Source of the DNA: Streptomyces sp. TN58
Lineage (GTDB): Bacteria > Actinomycetota > Actinomycetes > Streptomycetales > Streptomycetaceae
DNA: 64,000 nucleotides
NCBI RefSeq assembly: GCF_001941845.1
Contig: NZ_CP018870.1
Location: 2,635,001 to 2,699,000, forward strand
Reading direction: 5' to 3'
Numbering within the stretch: the first letter of the stretch is position 1; each line of letters opens with the position of its first letter. Shown piece by piece: positions 17,613-26,080 of the stretch. The translations under genes and the position numbers were made by a program. The notes under the pieces are model-generated. The model ran no database searches and had not been told where the DNA came from. It worked only from the letters and a program-made list of their open reading frames with translations.

Positions 17613-18155
17613 ATGCAAAGAGGACTTGTACATGCCATGGCGTGGATGCTCGCGACCGGGGCGGCGGTGACGCTGTGCTGGTGGGGCGTCCACACCGTCA
17701 TGTCGGGCACCGCCTACGATCCGCCGCTCGCGGTGCCCCTGGCCGCCCAGCCGCCGTCCTCCCCCGCCCCCGGCGCGCAGCCCTCAAACTCCCCTTCGCA
17801 GTCGCCGTCCGCCCCGCCCTCCGAGTCGCCGGACCCGTCCGCGTCGCCGGCCGCCGGGGCCTCCCCCGACAAGCCGTCGCAGAAGCCCTCCGCGTCCCCG
17901 GAGGAGCGGCAGCGGGCGGGCGGCCAGGACGCGGGCAAGGTGCAGGCGTACCCGGTCTCCGGCGGCAGGGTCGCCTTCTCCCTCGGCGCGTCCTCGGCCG
18001 AGCTGGTCTCGGCGACGCCGGCGGCCGGCTGGCGGATGCAGGTGTGGAAGCAGGACTTCTGGATCCGGGTCACCTTCACCCGGGACGGCCGCGAGGTGTC
18101 GGTGTTCTGCACCTGGCACGACCACCCGCCGATGGTCGAGACCGTCGACCCCTGA
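17613..18155 (+). CDS. membrane-anchored, Pro/Ser-rich exported protein
   Basis: The 180-aa protein has a signal-like helix (about 7-33), then a Pro/Ser/Ala-rich linker (about 40-100), then a small globular domain (FSLGASSAELVSATPAAGW and WIRVTF... VSVFCTWHDHPP). I do not recognise the domain. ATG 17613 is chosen; GTG 17610 and ATG 17637 are alternatives. It diverges from the response regulator gene with 79 bp between starts. Confidence 0.6.
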   Translation: MQRGLVHAMAWMLATGAAVTLCWWGVHTVMSGTAYDPPLAVPLAAQPPSSPAPGAQPSNSPSQSPSAPPSESPDPSASPAAGASPDKPSQKPSASPEERQRAGGQDAGKVQAYPVSGGRVAFSLGASSAELVSATPAAGWRMQVWKQDFWIRVTFTRDGREVSVFCTWHDHPPMVETVDP

Positions 18156-18211
18156 ACGGCCCGCCCGGGCCGAGCGGGCCCGGGCGGGGCGGCGCGCCCG
18201 GCCGCTCCGGA

Positions 18212-18847
18212 TCACACGGGAACGGTGCCCACCAGCACGAACTCGTTGTACGGGAAGACCCTGCCCATCCTGCGGGGGAAGGGGAACGAGTAGGTCCGCC
18301 GCACCGCCACCCCCGCCTTCGCGGCGTGGCCGCGCAGCTCCTCGAAGCTGACCCAGCGGATGTGGGTGGCGTCGGAGTGGAAGCCGGCCTCCTGCGGGGT
18401 GATCATGACGATCGACCCGCCCGGCTTGACCAGCGGAAGGTACTGCTCCAGCAGCATCGCGCCGGTCTCCTCCTCCACGTGTTCCAGCACGTGCGCGGCC
18501 AGCAGGCTGTCGAAGGACGCGGGCCCGCAGTCCGGCGCCGCGGCCAGCCCGTCGGGCGTGTAAGCGGTCAGGCCGCGCTCACGGCAGATCCGCACCGAGT
18601 GCGGGTTGTGGTCCACGCCCACACTGCCGGGTCCGCAGTTGAGCAGGTTGCGGCCCAGCCCGCAGCCGATGTCGAGGACCCGGCCGAGCCGGAGCCGCCG
18701 CAGGTTCCACCGGTAGGGGGCCTGTGTGGGCAGCAGCCGCTTGATCCCGGACTGTTCGAGGCGGGCCAGCCTGCGCGTGTAGTCCGAGGAGGCGGTGCTG
18801 GGGGTGCTCGGTTGCGGAGCACCCGGGGATGCGGGGATGTCAGACAT
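18212..18847 (-). CDS. class I SAM-dependent methyltransferase
   Basis: The 211-aa protein has the SAM motif VLDIGCGLGRNLL (about 59), the acidic strand VGVDHNP, and HVLEHVEEE then LVKPGGSIVMITP, which is the UbiE/Methyltransf_11 pattern. Substrate is unknown. The N-terminal 22 residues are Ser/Pro-rich and disordered. Start ATG 18847. It follows the aminopropyltransferase-like gene on the same strand by 103 bp. Confidence 0.85.
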   Translation of the reverse strand: MSDIPASPGAPQPSTPSTASSDYTRRLARLEQSGIKRLLPTQAPYRWNLRRLRLGRVLDIGCGLGRNLLNCGPGSVGVDHNPHSVRICRERGLTAYTPDGLAAAPDCGPASFDSLLAAHVLEHVEEETGAMLLEQYLPLVKPGGSIVMITPQEAGFHSDATHIRWVSFEELRGHAAKAGVAVRRTYSFPFPRRMGRVFPYNEFVLVGTVPV

Positions 18848-18950
18848 CTGTCGCCGTTCCGGAATATGCCGTAGGAGGGGGTGTCCCTCCGAGGGGGCTC
18901 ACAGGCTACGCAGCGACAACGCCCGCCGGGAGTAAAAGTGTTGATCTTTT

Positions 18951-19832
18951 CTAACGAAAAACGGAGGACGGCGGCTGCGGCGAGGCCACCGCCGAGGCGT
19001 CGGCAACCGGAGCCGCGCCGCCCGCGAAGTCCGCCAGCGCCCGGCCGTGCTCGACCCGGCCCGGATGCGGGTCGCCTGCGACCCGGCGGGTGAACTCCGC
19101 GACGGGCAGCTCCCGGTCGGCCGCCACCAGCACGGCATTGCCGAAACGCTTCCCCCGCCACACCACCGGATCCGCCGCCAGCGCCAGCTCCCCGAACCGG
19201 GACGCGGCCGTCGCGATCTGGCTCCGCAGATGGGCCAGCGGCGGACCGTCCGCGAGGTTCGCGACGTACCATCCCGTGGGCGCCAGGGCGCGGCGTACGT
19301 CGTCCAGGAACTCGGTGCTCGTCAGGTGCGCCGGCGTGCGCGCCCCGCTGAACACGTCCGCGATCACCAGGTCCGCCCAGCCGTCCGGCACCTTGGCCAG
19401 ACCGGCCCGCGCGTCCACCGCCCGGACCCGGACCCGTGCCTGCGGATCCAGCGGCAGGTGCTCCCTCACGAAGGCCACCAGGGCGGCGTCGATCTCCACG
19501 ACCTGCTGGGTGGAACGGGGGCGGGACGCGGCCGTGTAACGGGCCAGGGTGAAGGCACCGCCGCCCAGGTGCACCACGTTCAGGGGCTGCCGGGCGGGCG
19601 CGGCGAGATCGATGAGGTGGCCGATCCGCCGCTGGTAGGAGAAGTCCAGATACGAGGGATCGCCCAGGTCCACGTGCGACTGCGGGGCACCGTCGATCAG
19701 CAGGGTCCAGGCGCCGGGCCGCTCCCGGTCCGGCGCCAGCTCAGCCCGGCCGCCGTCCACCTGCCCGACGACCGCCTCCGCGCCGCCGCGCGCGCGCTGC
19801 CTGCCCTTGTCCCTGCCCTTGCCTGCCACCAC
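18951..19832 (-). CDS. spermidine-synthase-like protein
   Basis: The 293-aa product has the aminopropyltransferase fold marks VVHLGGGAFTLARY, QVVEIDAAL and DLVIADVFSGARTP. These proteins use decarboxylated SAM or SAM. In actinobacteria many are soluble stand-alone paralogues with unproven substrates, so polyamine synthesis is not certain. Start is GTG 19832 and a Lys/Arg-rich N-terminus precedes the domain. Confidence 0.78.
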   Translation of the reverse strand: MVAGKGRDKGRQRARGGAEAVVGQVDGGRAELAPDRERPGAWTLLIDGAPQSHVDLGDPSYLDFSYQRRIGHLIDLAAPARQPLNVVHLGGGAFTLARYTAASRPRSTQQVVEIDAALVAFVREHLPLDPQARVRVRAVDARAGLAKVPDGWADLVIADVFSGARTPAHLTSTEFLDDVRRALAPTGWYVANLADGPPLAHLRSQIATAASRFGELALAADPVVWRGKRFGNAVLVAADRELPVAEFTRRVAGDPHPGRVEHGRALADFAGGAAPVADASAVASPQPPSSVFR

Positions 19833-19863
19833 CCCATTGTGCGGGCCGGCCGGCCCGGAGCGG

Positions 19864-20262
19864 TCAGCGGCAGTTGTCCGCGGCCTCGATCAGCCGGGCC
19901 GCCTCGCCGAGCGCCGCACGCAGCACCTCGGGGTCGGTGACCGGCCCGACGGCCTCCGGCGGGAGCAGCCAGCCCGTGGCGCCCGCCGTGGGCACCGCGT
20001 CACCGAAGCGCATCCCCCGGCCGTCGGACTGCGTACACGCACTGCCCGGGAGGTCCCAGGCGTCGGCGGTGCCGGGCGGGACGAGGAAGCCGAGGGTGTC
20101 ACCCGACCCGTCGTGCAGAACGGGCCCCACCGGCCCCGACCGGCCGGCCGAACGACGGATGATGTCCACCGCCTCCAGGCCCTGGCGGGCGGGCACGGTC
20201 ACCAGGTCAAGGTCCGGGGCCGCGCCGGGCCCGGGTGCGGTGTTCGTTCCAGTGATCTCCAT
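19864..20262 (-). CDS. hypothetical protein with weak PrimPol-N-like pattern
   Basis: The 132-aa protein has DLVTVPARQGLEAVDIIRR, LGFLVPPGTADAWDLPG and GWLLPPE segments. These recall the N-terminal bifunctional primase/polymerase domain family that is abundant in Streptomyces as short proteins, but I see no catalytic Asp pair and claim no activity. Start ATG 20262 has GGAGG 7 bases upstream; ATG 20307 lacks one. Confidence 0.55.
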   Translation of the reverse strand: MEITGTNTAPGPGAAPDLDLVTVPARQGLEAVDIIRRSAGRSGPVGPVLHDGSGDTLGFLVPPGTADAWDLPGSACTQSDGRGMRFGDAVPTAGATGWLLPPEAVGPVTDPEVLRAALGEAARLIEAADNCR

Positions 20263-20483
20263 GCCGGCCTCCGCCAAGGGGAACCCCTCCTCGATCCGTA
20301 TCCGCATGGGTTCAACGCACGGGAACGTCAACGGGTGCGGCACCAAGACGCCGCAAAGGATGGCAGTTCATGGCGGATCGCGGGTGAGATATCCGTTTTG
20401 TAGCTAAACATCGCGTGAACACCCCGTCGTCGGCGGTACGTTCATGCGCGCCGGGCCCCACCCTTGCCAGAGAGGTCACGTCC
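20263..20483. promoter_or_regulatory. divergent intergenic region
   Basis: The 221-bp region separates two divergent genes. It is locally AT-richer around 20385-20415, where promoters are likely. No operator is evident. Confidence 0.3.
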
Positions 20484-21803
20484 ATGGCGGCGTTCCCCCA
20501 CTCACCCAACCCCACGTTCCGGCGGCTGCGCGGGCAGCACTCCCCGGCCGAGTTCGCGGCCCTGGTACGCCGGGCGGCGAAGGAAATCGGAGAAACGGTT
20601 TCCTGCGACGCCCGCTACATCGGCCGGGTCGAGTCCGGCGAGATCCGCTGCCCCAACTACGCCTACGAGCGCGTCTTCCTCCACATGTACCCCGGCCACA
20701 CCCTGGCCGACCTCGGCTTCTCCCCCCGCGAAGCCGTCCGCGGCCGCTCGGCGCAGCGCGGCCCGCACCCGGCCCCCGTCCCCCGTCCCCCTTCCACTGC
20801 CAAGGAGAGCGACGTGCTGCGTCGCGCGTTCATGGCGGGCGGCTCCGCGACCGTGGCGGCCGCGACGCTCGGCCTCACCCTGCTCGGCGACACCCGCCGC
20901 CCGCCCGCGCGAGCGGGCGAGTCCGAGGCCGCCGCCGTCGAGGACGCCGTACGCCGGATCAGGCTGCTGGACGACCGGCACGGAGCGGACGCCCTCTACC
21001 GCAAGGCGTCCGAACCCCTGCGCACCGCCTACGCCCTCCTCGACGCCGGCGCCACCCGCCAGTCCACCGAGGACCGGCTGCACTCCGGCGCCGGCGAACT
21101 GGCCGTCTCCGTCGGCTGGCTGGCCCACGACTCCGGCCGCTTCGACGACGCCCGCTCGCACTACGCGGAAGCGCTGGCCACGGCACGGGTGGCCCGGGAC
21201 GCGGGCCTGGAGGCACACGCCTTCAGCAACATGTCCTTCCTGGCCCGGGACACCGGCCGCTCGCGCGAGGCCGTACGGGCGGCCCAGGCGGGCCTGCGCG
21301 CCGCGGCCTCCCTCGGCTCACCGCGGCTGCTGGCACTCCTCGCCCTGCGGGAGGCCGGCGGATGGGCGGGACTCGACGACCGCAAGGCCTGCGAGGAGTC
21401 GCTGACGCGCGCCCACCGGGAGTTCTCCCGCGGACCGGCGGACGCCGACCCCGAGTGGATGACCTTCTTCGGCGAGCCCGAGCTGGAGTTCCTGGAGGCC
21501 CGCTGCTGGTCGGCACTCGGCGAACACGCCCGGGCGGCCCGGCACGCCCGGCGCGCGGCGGACCTCCAGGACCCGCACTTCGCCCGGAACGTGGCCCTGT
21601 ACACCGCCGAGCTGGCCGGCGACCTCGCGCGGGCCGACGCGCCCGACGAGGCCGCCTGGGCGGGTGGGCGGGTGCTGGACCTGCTGGCCGACGTGCAGTC
21701 GACGCGTGTGCGGTCGATGCTCGCGGGGACGGCCGCGACCCTGGTCCCCCACCAGCGGTCGCCCCGAGTCGGGGCCTTCCTGTCCCGCCACGCCTCCGAG
21801 TAG
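20484..21803 (+). CDS. XRE-type regulator with TPR-like repeats (NsdA-like architecture)
   Basis: The 439-aa protein has an N-terminal helix-turn-helix-like domain (about 10-75, ARYIGRVESGEIRCPNYAY), a Pro-rich linker, a single hydrophobic segment RRAFMAGGSATVAAATLGL (about 113-131) and a C-terminal helical TPR-like region. Such proteins in Streptomyces, for example NsdA, regulate differentiation or antibiotic production, but I cannot tell the paralogue. ATG 20484 follows AGAGAGG; the earlier frame start is not supported. The hydrophobic stretch suggests membrane contact. Confidence 0.7.
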   Translation: MAAFPHSPNPTFRRLRGQHSPAEFAALVRRAAKEIGETVSCDARYIGRVESGEIRCPNYAYERVFLHMYPGHTLADLGFSPREAVRGRSAQRGPHPAPVPRPPSTAKESDVLRRAFMAGGSATVAAATLGLTLLGDTRRPPARAGESEAAAVEDAVRRIRLLDDRHGADALYRKASEPLRTAYALLDAGATRQSTEDRLHSGAGELAVSVGWLAHDSGRFDDARSHYAEALATARVARDAGLEAHAFSNMSFLARDTGRSREAVRAAQAGLRAAASLGSPRLLALLALREAGGWAGLDDRKACEESLTRAHREFSRGPADADPEWMTFFGEPELEFLEARCWSALGEHARAARHARRAADLQDPHFARNVALYTAELAGDLARADAPDEAAWAGGRVLDLLADVQSTRVRSMLAGTAATLVPHQRSPRVGAFLSRHASE

Positions 21804-22604
21804 CCCTCACCCCCGTCTCGGGCTGCGCCATAGCCCCCGCCGGCGAGGCGGGATCGTGCGGGTCGGTGGTGCTGGGGCGCTGCCCCAGACCCCGCGCCTC
21901 AATCGCCGGCGGGGCTTGGGTGGTGTGGGGTGGTGCCCCGCCGGAATGTCTCCTCGGCTCGCGCGGTACTGCATATCGCGGAGGCGGGCCGGTGGTGCGC
22001 GCTCGTCCTGCGGGGACACTCCGCCGTGTCCCCACCCCACGGTGTGGCTCCGCCAGTACTCGGTAGCCGCCGAGAGGGCCTGGGGGACACCTTTCTCGTC
22101 GCGGTTGGAGCGGGGACGGGCAGGGGTGTCCCCGCAGGACGAGGCGTCACCGCCGGGCACCGTGGTGATCGCTCGCGCACGCCGAGCCGAGGAGACACCC
22201 CTGCCCGGCCCCGCGACCGCCCGCACCACACCAGCCCCGCCGGCGCTTGAGGCGCGGGGCCTGGGGCAGAGCCCCAGCACACGGCCCGGGGGCTGCCCCG
22301 AAACCGCCACCCCCCGCAGGAGCGGAGGGGCCCCGGCACACCGGCCCCGGCCGACGCCCGAAACCGCCACCCCCGCGGGAGCGGAAGGGCCCGGCCCCGC
22401 GACCGCCCGCACCACACCAGCCCCGCCGGCGCTTGAGGCGCGGGGGTCTGGGGCGGAGCCCCAGCATGGGGTCTGGGGCGGAGCCCCAGCAGCCACCGGC
22501 CCGCAGGGCACGAACCAAGCCGCCACCCCCGCGGGAGCGGAAGGGCCCCAGCACACCGGCCCGGGGCCGCCCCCGAACTGCGACCCGCCGCGGGAGCGGA
22601 ACGG
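21804..22604. repeat. 800-bp non-coding block of extragenic repeats
   Basis: No gene is credible here. The block contains copies of the CCGCCGGCG-N-TTGAGGCGCGG unit with adjacent GGGGC/GCCCC hairpins, in one orientation near 21870-21920 and the other near 22235-22300 and 22420-22500. A 55-bp segment at 22205-22259 is repeated exactly at 22391-22445. Blocks of this sort recur at 43801-43843 and 54411-54734. Confidence 0.85.
21947..22198. repeat. 252-bp inverted-repeat structure
   Basis: TGTCTCCTCGGCTCG at 21947-21961 is matched in reverse at 22184-22198, and CTCGTCCTGCGGGGACAC ending at 22019 is matched in reverse from 22127. The DNA between each pair of matches has diverged. The arms are about 72 bp with a 107-bp centre. 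Confidence 0.7.
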
Positions 22605-23198
22605 CTAGGCCAGGTGTCCCGTGTCGTTCCAGCGTTCCAGCGCCGGCGCCCCGTACGCCCACCCCAGGACCGACAGGGATGTCGGTTCGAGCCGGATGCG
22701 GGCGCCGAAGGACGCGTCGAAGCCCAGCCAGCGCGCGGCCAGCGTACGCAGGATGTGCCCGTGGGCGAACACCAGCACGTCCCGCTCCGCCGAGCGCGCC
22801 CACGCCACCACCTCGTCGGCACGCGCCGAGACGTCGGCGACGGACTCGCCGCCGGGGACGCCGTCGCGCCAGATCAGCCAGCCTGGCCGGACGGCCTGGA
22901 TCTCGGCCGGGGTCATGCCCTCGTAGTCGCCGTAGTCCCACTCCATCAGCACGTCCCACGGCTCCGCCCGCACCCCGAAGCCCGCCAGGTCGCAGCTCTC
23001 GCTCGCGCGGGCCAGCGGGCTGGTGCGTACCTCAAGGCCGGGCAGGCCCTTCCACGGGTCGCGGGCGAGGCGTTCGCCGAGCAGTTTCGCGCCCTGCCTG
23101 CCCTCCTCCAGCAGCGGCACGTCCGTGCGCCCGGTGTGCTTGCCGAGCTGGGACCACGCCGTCTGGCCGTGGCGGGCCAGCAGGATGCGGGGGGCCAT
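22605..23198 (-). CDS. histidine phosphatase (phosphoglycerate mutase-like)
   Basis: The 197-aa protein starts [15 protein letters not shown], with the RHG catalytic motif, and has the second His in VFAHGHILR and the Glu in [10 protein letters not shown]. It fits small-molecule acid phosphatases of the PhoE/CobC branch rather than glycolytic mutase. ATG 23198 follows GGGAGA. It is divergent from the nuclease-helicase trio (126 bp between starts). Confidence 0.88.
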   Translation of the reverse strand: MAPRILLARHGQTAWSQLGKHTGRTDVPLLEEGRQGAKLLGERLARDPWKGLPGLEVRTSPLARASESCDLAGFGVRAEPWDVLMEWDYGDYEGMTPAEIQAVRPGWLIWRDGVPGGESVADVSARADEVVAWARSAERDVLVFAHGHILRTLAARWLGFDASFGARIRLEPTSLSVLGWAYGAPALERWNDTGHLA

Positions 23199-23324
23199 GC
23201 GAATCTCCCGATCGGTGCGTTTCCTCGTCCGCCCATCATCCAACACGCCCCCGGCCGGCTCTCCCACCGGCCCGTTTCCGCGCCCCGCTGACGATTGTCA
23301 GTGGCGGATGGGACACTTCCGCGG

Positions 23325-24497
23325 GTGAGCTCCTACCCGCCCAGCAGCCCCGCGCAGCCGAGCACGCTGCGCCAGCGGCTCGCCGGCCTGCGAGGCCCCG
23401 CCGTGCAGCCCCGCCCGCTCGACGCCCGGTCGCTGGCGGCCCTCGCCGCCAATCCCGGCTGCGGCAGACGCGCACTGCTCGACGGCGCCGGTGTGGACAA
23501 GAACGCCCTGGCCTCGGCCCTCGGCTCGCCCGCCTCCTTCGGGCAGTCGCAGTTCGCCATCGTCCGCGGGAACTCCTTCGAGGCGAAGGTCAAGGGCGAC
23601 GGCGGCGCCGAGCTGCTGCGGCTGGTCCACCGGTACCTCGATCCGGCCGCCGAGCCGCCGCCGGGGGCCGGCGCCCGTGTCCCGGACCTCACGGCCGCGG
23701 GGCCCGAGGGCCGCGCCGCCCGGACCGCGCTCGCGCTGCGCGAGGCCACGGCGGCGCGGGACTGGACCCTGCTGGACCATCCGATGCTGGCTCTGGAGGT
23801 GGCCGGCTCCCCGGCCTATCTGGAGCCGGACGCCGTCGTCGTGCACCCCGACGGCCGCTGGACCGTCGTGGAGATCAAGTCGTTCCCCATGATCGACGGG
23901 GCCGCGGACGCCGCGAAGGTGGGCGCGGCGGCCCGCCAGGCCGCCGTCTACGTCCTGGCTCTGGAGCGGACCGCCGGGAAGCTGGCCGGCGCGGAGGTCG
24001 GGCACACCGTGCTGCTGGTGTGCCCCAAGGACTTCTCCAACCTGCCCACCGCCGCCCCCGTCGACGTCCGCCGCGAGCGTGCGGTGACCCGGCGCCAGCT
24101 GGACCGGCTGACCCGGGTCGAGGAGCTGGCCGCCGCGCTGCCCGAGGGGCTGACCTTCGACCCGGAGCGGACCGCCGAGGAGCTGGCCGAGGCGGTTTCG
24201 GCGGTGGACGCCGCCTACACCCCCGAGTGCCTGGCCGCCTGCGAGCTGGCCTTCCACTGCCGGGAGCGGGCGCGTACCGCCGACGAGGTGACCACGCTGG
24301 GCCGTTCCGTACGGGGCGAGCTGGGCTCGCTGACCACCGTCGAGGAGGCCCTGGCGGCCGCCTCCGGGGCCGGCTGCGCCGAGGACCCCGCGGCCGCCGC
24401 CCTGTACCGCGCGGCCCGGCTGCGTGCCGAGGCGCTGGAGACGGCCGCCGCCCTGCCCCGCCAACATGTCCCGGAGCCGTCCGAATGCCGCTGCTGA
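23325..24497 (+). CDS. Cas4/RecB-like PD-(D/E)XK nuclease with probable Fe-S cluster
   Basis: The 390-aa protein has the nuclease motifs in order: Asp169 (LEPDAVVV), Glu183-x-Lys185 (VVEIKSF) and the RecB-type QxxxY motif Gln205/Tyr209. Cys46 near the N-terminus and the cluster C302-x3-C306-x5-C312 near the C-terminus have the layout that holds the 4Fe-4S cluster in Cas4, AddB and Dna2. It probably degrades or trims DNA ends with the helicase two genes on. Start is GTG 23325; GTG 23301 is possible. Its stop overlaps the next start by 13 bp. Confidence 0.75.
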   Translation: MSSYPPSSPAQPSTLRQRLAGLRGPAVQPRPLDARSLAALAANPGCGRRALLDGAGVDKNALASALGSPASFGQSQFAIVRGNSFEAKVKGDGGAELLRLVHRYLDPAAEPPPGAGARVPDLTAAGPEGRAARTALALREATAARDWTLLDHPMLALEVAGSPAYLEPDAVVVHPDGRWTVVEIKSFPMIDGAADAAKVGAAARQAAVYVLALERTAGKLAGAEVGHTVLLVCPKDFSNLPTAAPVDVRRERAVTRRQLDRLTRVEELAAALPEGLTFDPERTAEELAEAVSAVDAAYTPECLAACELAFHCRERARTADEVTTLGRSVRGELGSLTTVEEALAAASGAGCAEDPAAAALYRAARLRAEALETAAALPRQHVPEPSECRC

Positions 24498-26080
24498 GCA
24501 CCCTGGCCCGGCTGGAGGCCGTCCGGGCGGGCCGCGCCCAGCCGCTCGCGACGGTGCGCCACCGCCATCTGAGTGAGCACCCGCTGGTCTTCGTCCCGCT
24601 GACCACGGCCGGTGAGGCGGGGGCGCCGCTGGGCGCGATGGTCGGTACCGACCGGAACGAGCCGCGGGTCTTCGTGATACCCCAGCCCCGCGACCGGGAT
24701 CTGCGCTGGGCGTTCCTCGCCGAGCTCGCGGTCCACGTACTGGCGTACGTCGACGCGTACGCCGATGCCGTGGAGCCGGCGGAGCGCAGCGAGACCGATC
24801 CGGAGACGGGCAGGCGGGTCAAGGTCGAGACCGAGCTGTGCGTGGACGCCCCGCAGCTGATCGTGCCGAGCCGGGCGGGCGTCGAGTACGTGCGGCTGCT
24901 GGGGCGGTCGATGAGGTTCCGGCGCACCGCGGAGGAGGATCCGGACAATCCGCATCCGGCGCCGTCGCAGGTGCCGCTGCTCGGCCGCTGGTTCACGCAC
25001 CTCGGGGAACGGGCGCGGGTGCCCGGGTCCTCGATGCTGCTGGCGGCGACGGACCTGCTGTCGCGGCACTGGGCGACCGGCCAGAGCAACCTGGAGGACC
25101 AGCACCTGGGCGCGCTCCTGGCCTGGATCGCGCCGTCGGGCGGCCGGTCGGGGGCGGAGGCGGCCCTGCGTGCGGAGATGTGCCGTGACTCCGGGGGCCA
25201 GTTGCTGTGCCCGCCGGCCGGTCCGGCCACCGACCCGGCTTTCGACAACAAGCTGCTGGCTCCGGCGATCGCCCGCTACGACGCGGCGCGCTCGGCGTGG
25301 GCGGCCAGGGCCGGGTCCGGGGACGGCGGCGGCGACGGCGAGGTCCGTGCGGCGGAACGGGCCGTGCGCCGGCTGGTGGTGGACCAGATGGCGAGCACCT
25401 GGCGGGCCACGTGGGAGGCGGTCGACCTGGTCCGCGCGCTGCCGGCGGGCGAGCGTGCGCAGGAGCGCTGGACGCGCGACCGCTGGTCGTACACCGGGCA
25501 CCGGGACCGGGTCCGGGCGGGCGAGCCGCCGCAGCCGCGCCGGGACGACGCGGTGACGGCGGCGCAGAAGCTGGCCACGCGGGAGACCGAGCAGGTGCGT
25601 CTGGACGCGCAGGAGGCGCTGGACGACCCGCTGGTCATGGCGGGCCGGAGGCTGGCGGGCGAGGCGTTCGCGGGGGAGGTCACGGACGTGGTGATGGAGT
25701 GGACGGAGTCGAAGCGGCCCAGTCCCCGGCCGCTGGTGACGGTGTCCACGGAGGACCGGCCGCAGCTCGCCGACGGCGGTGCCGTGAAGGTGTACCGCTC
25801 GCTGGGCGGGCGGCCGCAGAGCGCGCGCTTCGTCCGGTTCGAGGAGGACGGGCAGGTGGTGCTGCGGATCCTCGACAAGATGGGGCGCGGCCGGGATCCG
25901 GAGCCGGGTTCCGTGCCGGAGAAGGGCGACCGGGTGTGCTGGACGCTGTTCGAGCACGACGCGCGCGGCGGCCCGAAGCTGCCGGACGCGGAGCAGACGC
26001 CGTGGACCCATGGCGGGCCGCCGGGATCCGGGGCCGCCGTCCACCTTCCCGACGCCGTCACCGACGAGGACATCCTTTGA
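24485..26080 (+). CDS. unrecognised 531-aa protein of the nuclease-helicase operon
   Basis: I recognise no domain. The N-terminal 100 residues contain beta-rich segments (HPLVFVPLTT, EPRVFVIPQP) and a helical segment FLAELAVHVLAYVDAY. The middle is helical and Arg-rich, and residues 380-500 look like a beta-barrel-type region (PLVTVSTEDR, FVRFEEDGQVVLRIL). There is no signal peptide or membrane helix. It overlaps both neighbours (13 bp and 4 bp), so it is likely a subunit made in step with them. It might be a scaffold or DNA-binding factor; that is inference only. Confidence 0.7.
   Translation: MPLLSTLARLEAVRAGRAQPLATVRHRHLSEHPLVFVPLTTAGEAGAPLGAMVGTDRNEPRVFVIPQPRDRDLRWAFLAELAVHVLAYVDAYADAVEPAERSETDPETGRRVKVETELCVDAPQLIVPSRAGVEYVRLLGRSMRFRRTAEEDPDNPHPAPSQVPLLGRWFTHLGERARVPGSSMLLAATDLLSRHWATGQSNLEDQHLGALLAWIAPSGGRSGAEAALRAEMCRDSGGQLLCPPAGPATDPAFDNKLLAPAIARYDAARSAWAARAGSGDGGGDGEVRAAERAVRRLVVDQMASTWRATWEAVDLVRALPAGERAQERWTRDRWSYTGHRDRVRAGEPPQPRRDDAVTAAQKLATRETEQVRLDAQEALDDPLVMAGRRLAGEAFAGEVTDVVMEWTESKRPSPRPLVTVSTEDRPQLADGGAVKVYRSLGGRPQSARFVRFEEDGQVVLRILDKMGRGRDPEPGSVPEKGDRVCWTLFEHDARGGPKLPDAEQTPWTHGGPPGSGAAVHLPDAVTDEDIL

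Noticed and set aside
15434..18874. Very long plus-strand open frame across the two-component genes
   Set aside because: It runs antisense to the kinase and regulator, whose domains are clear, and changes composition with each gene.
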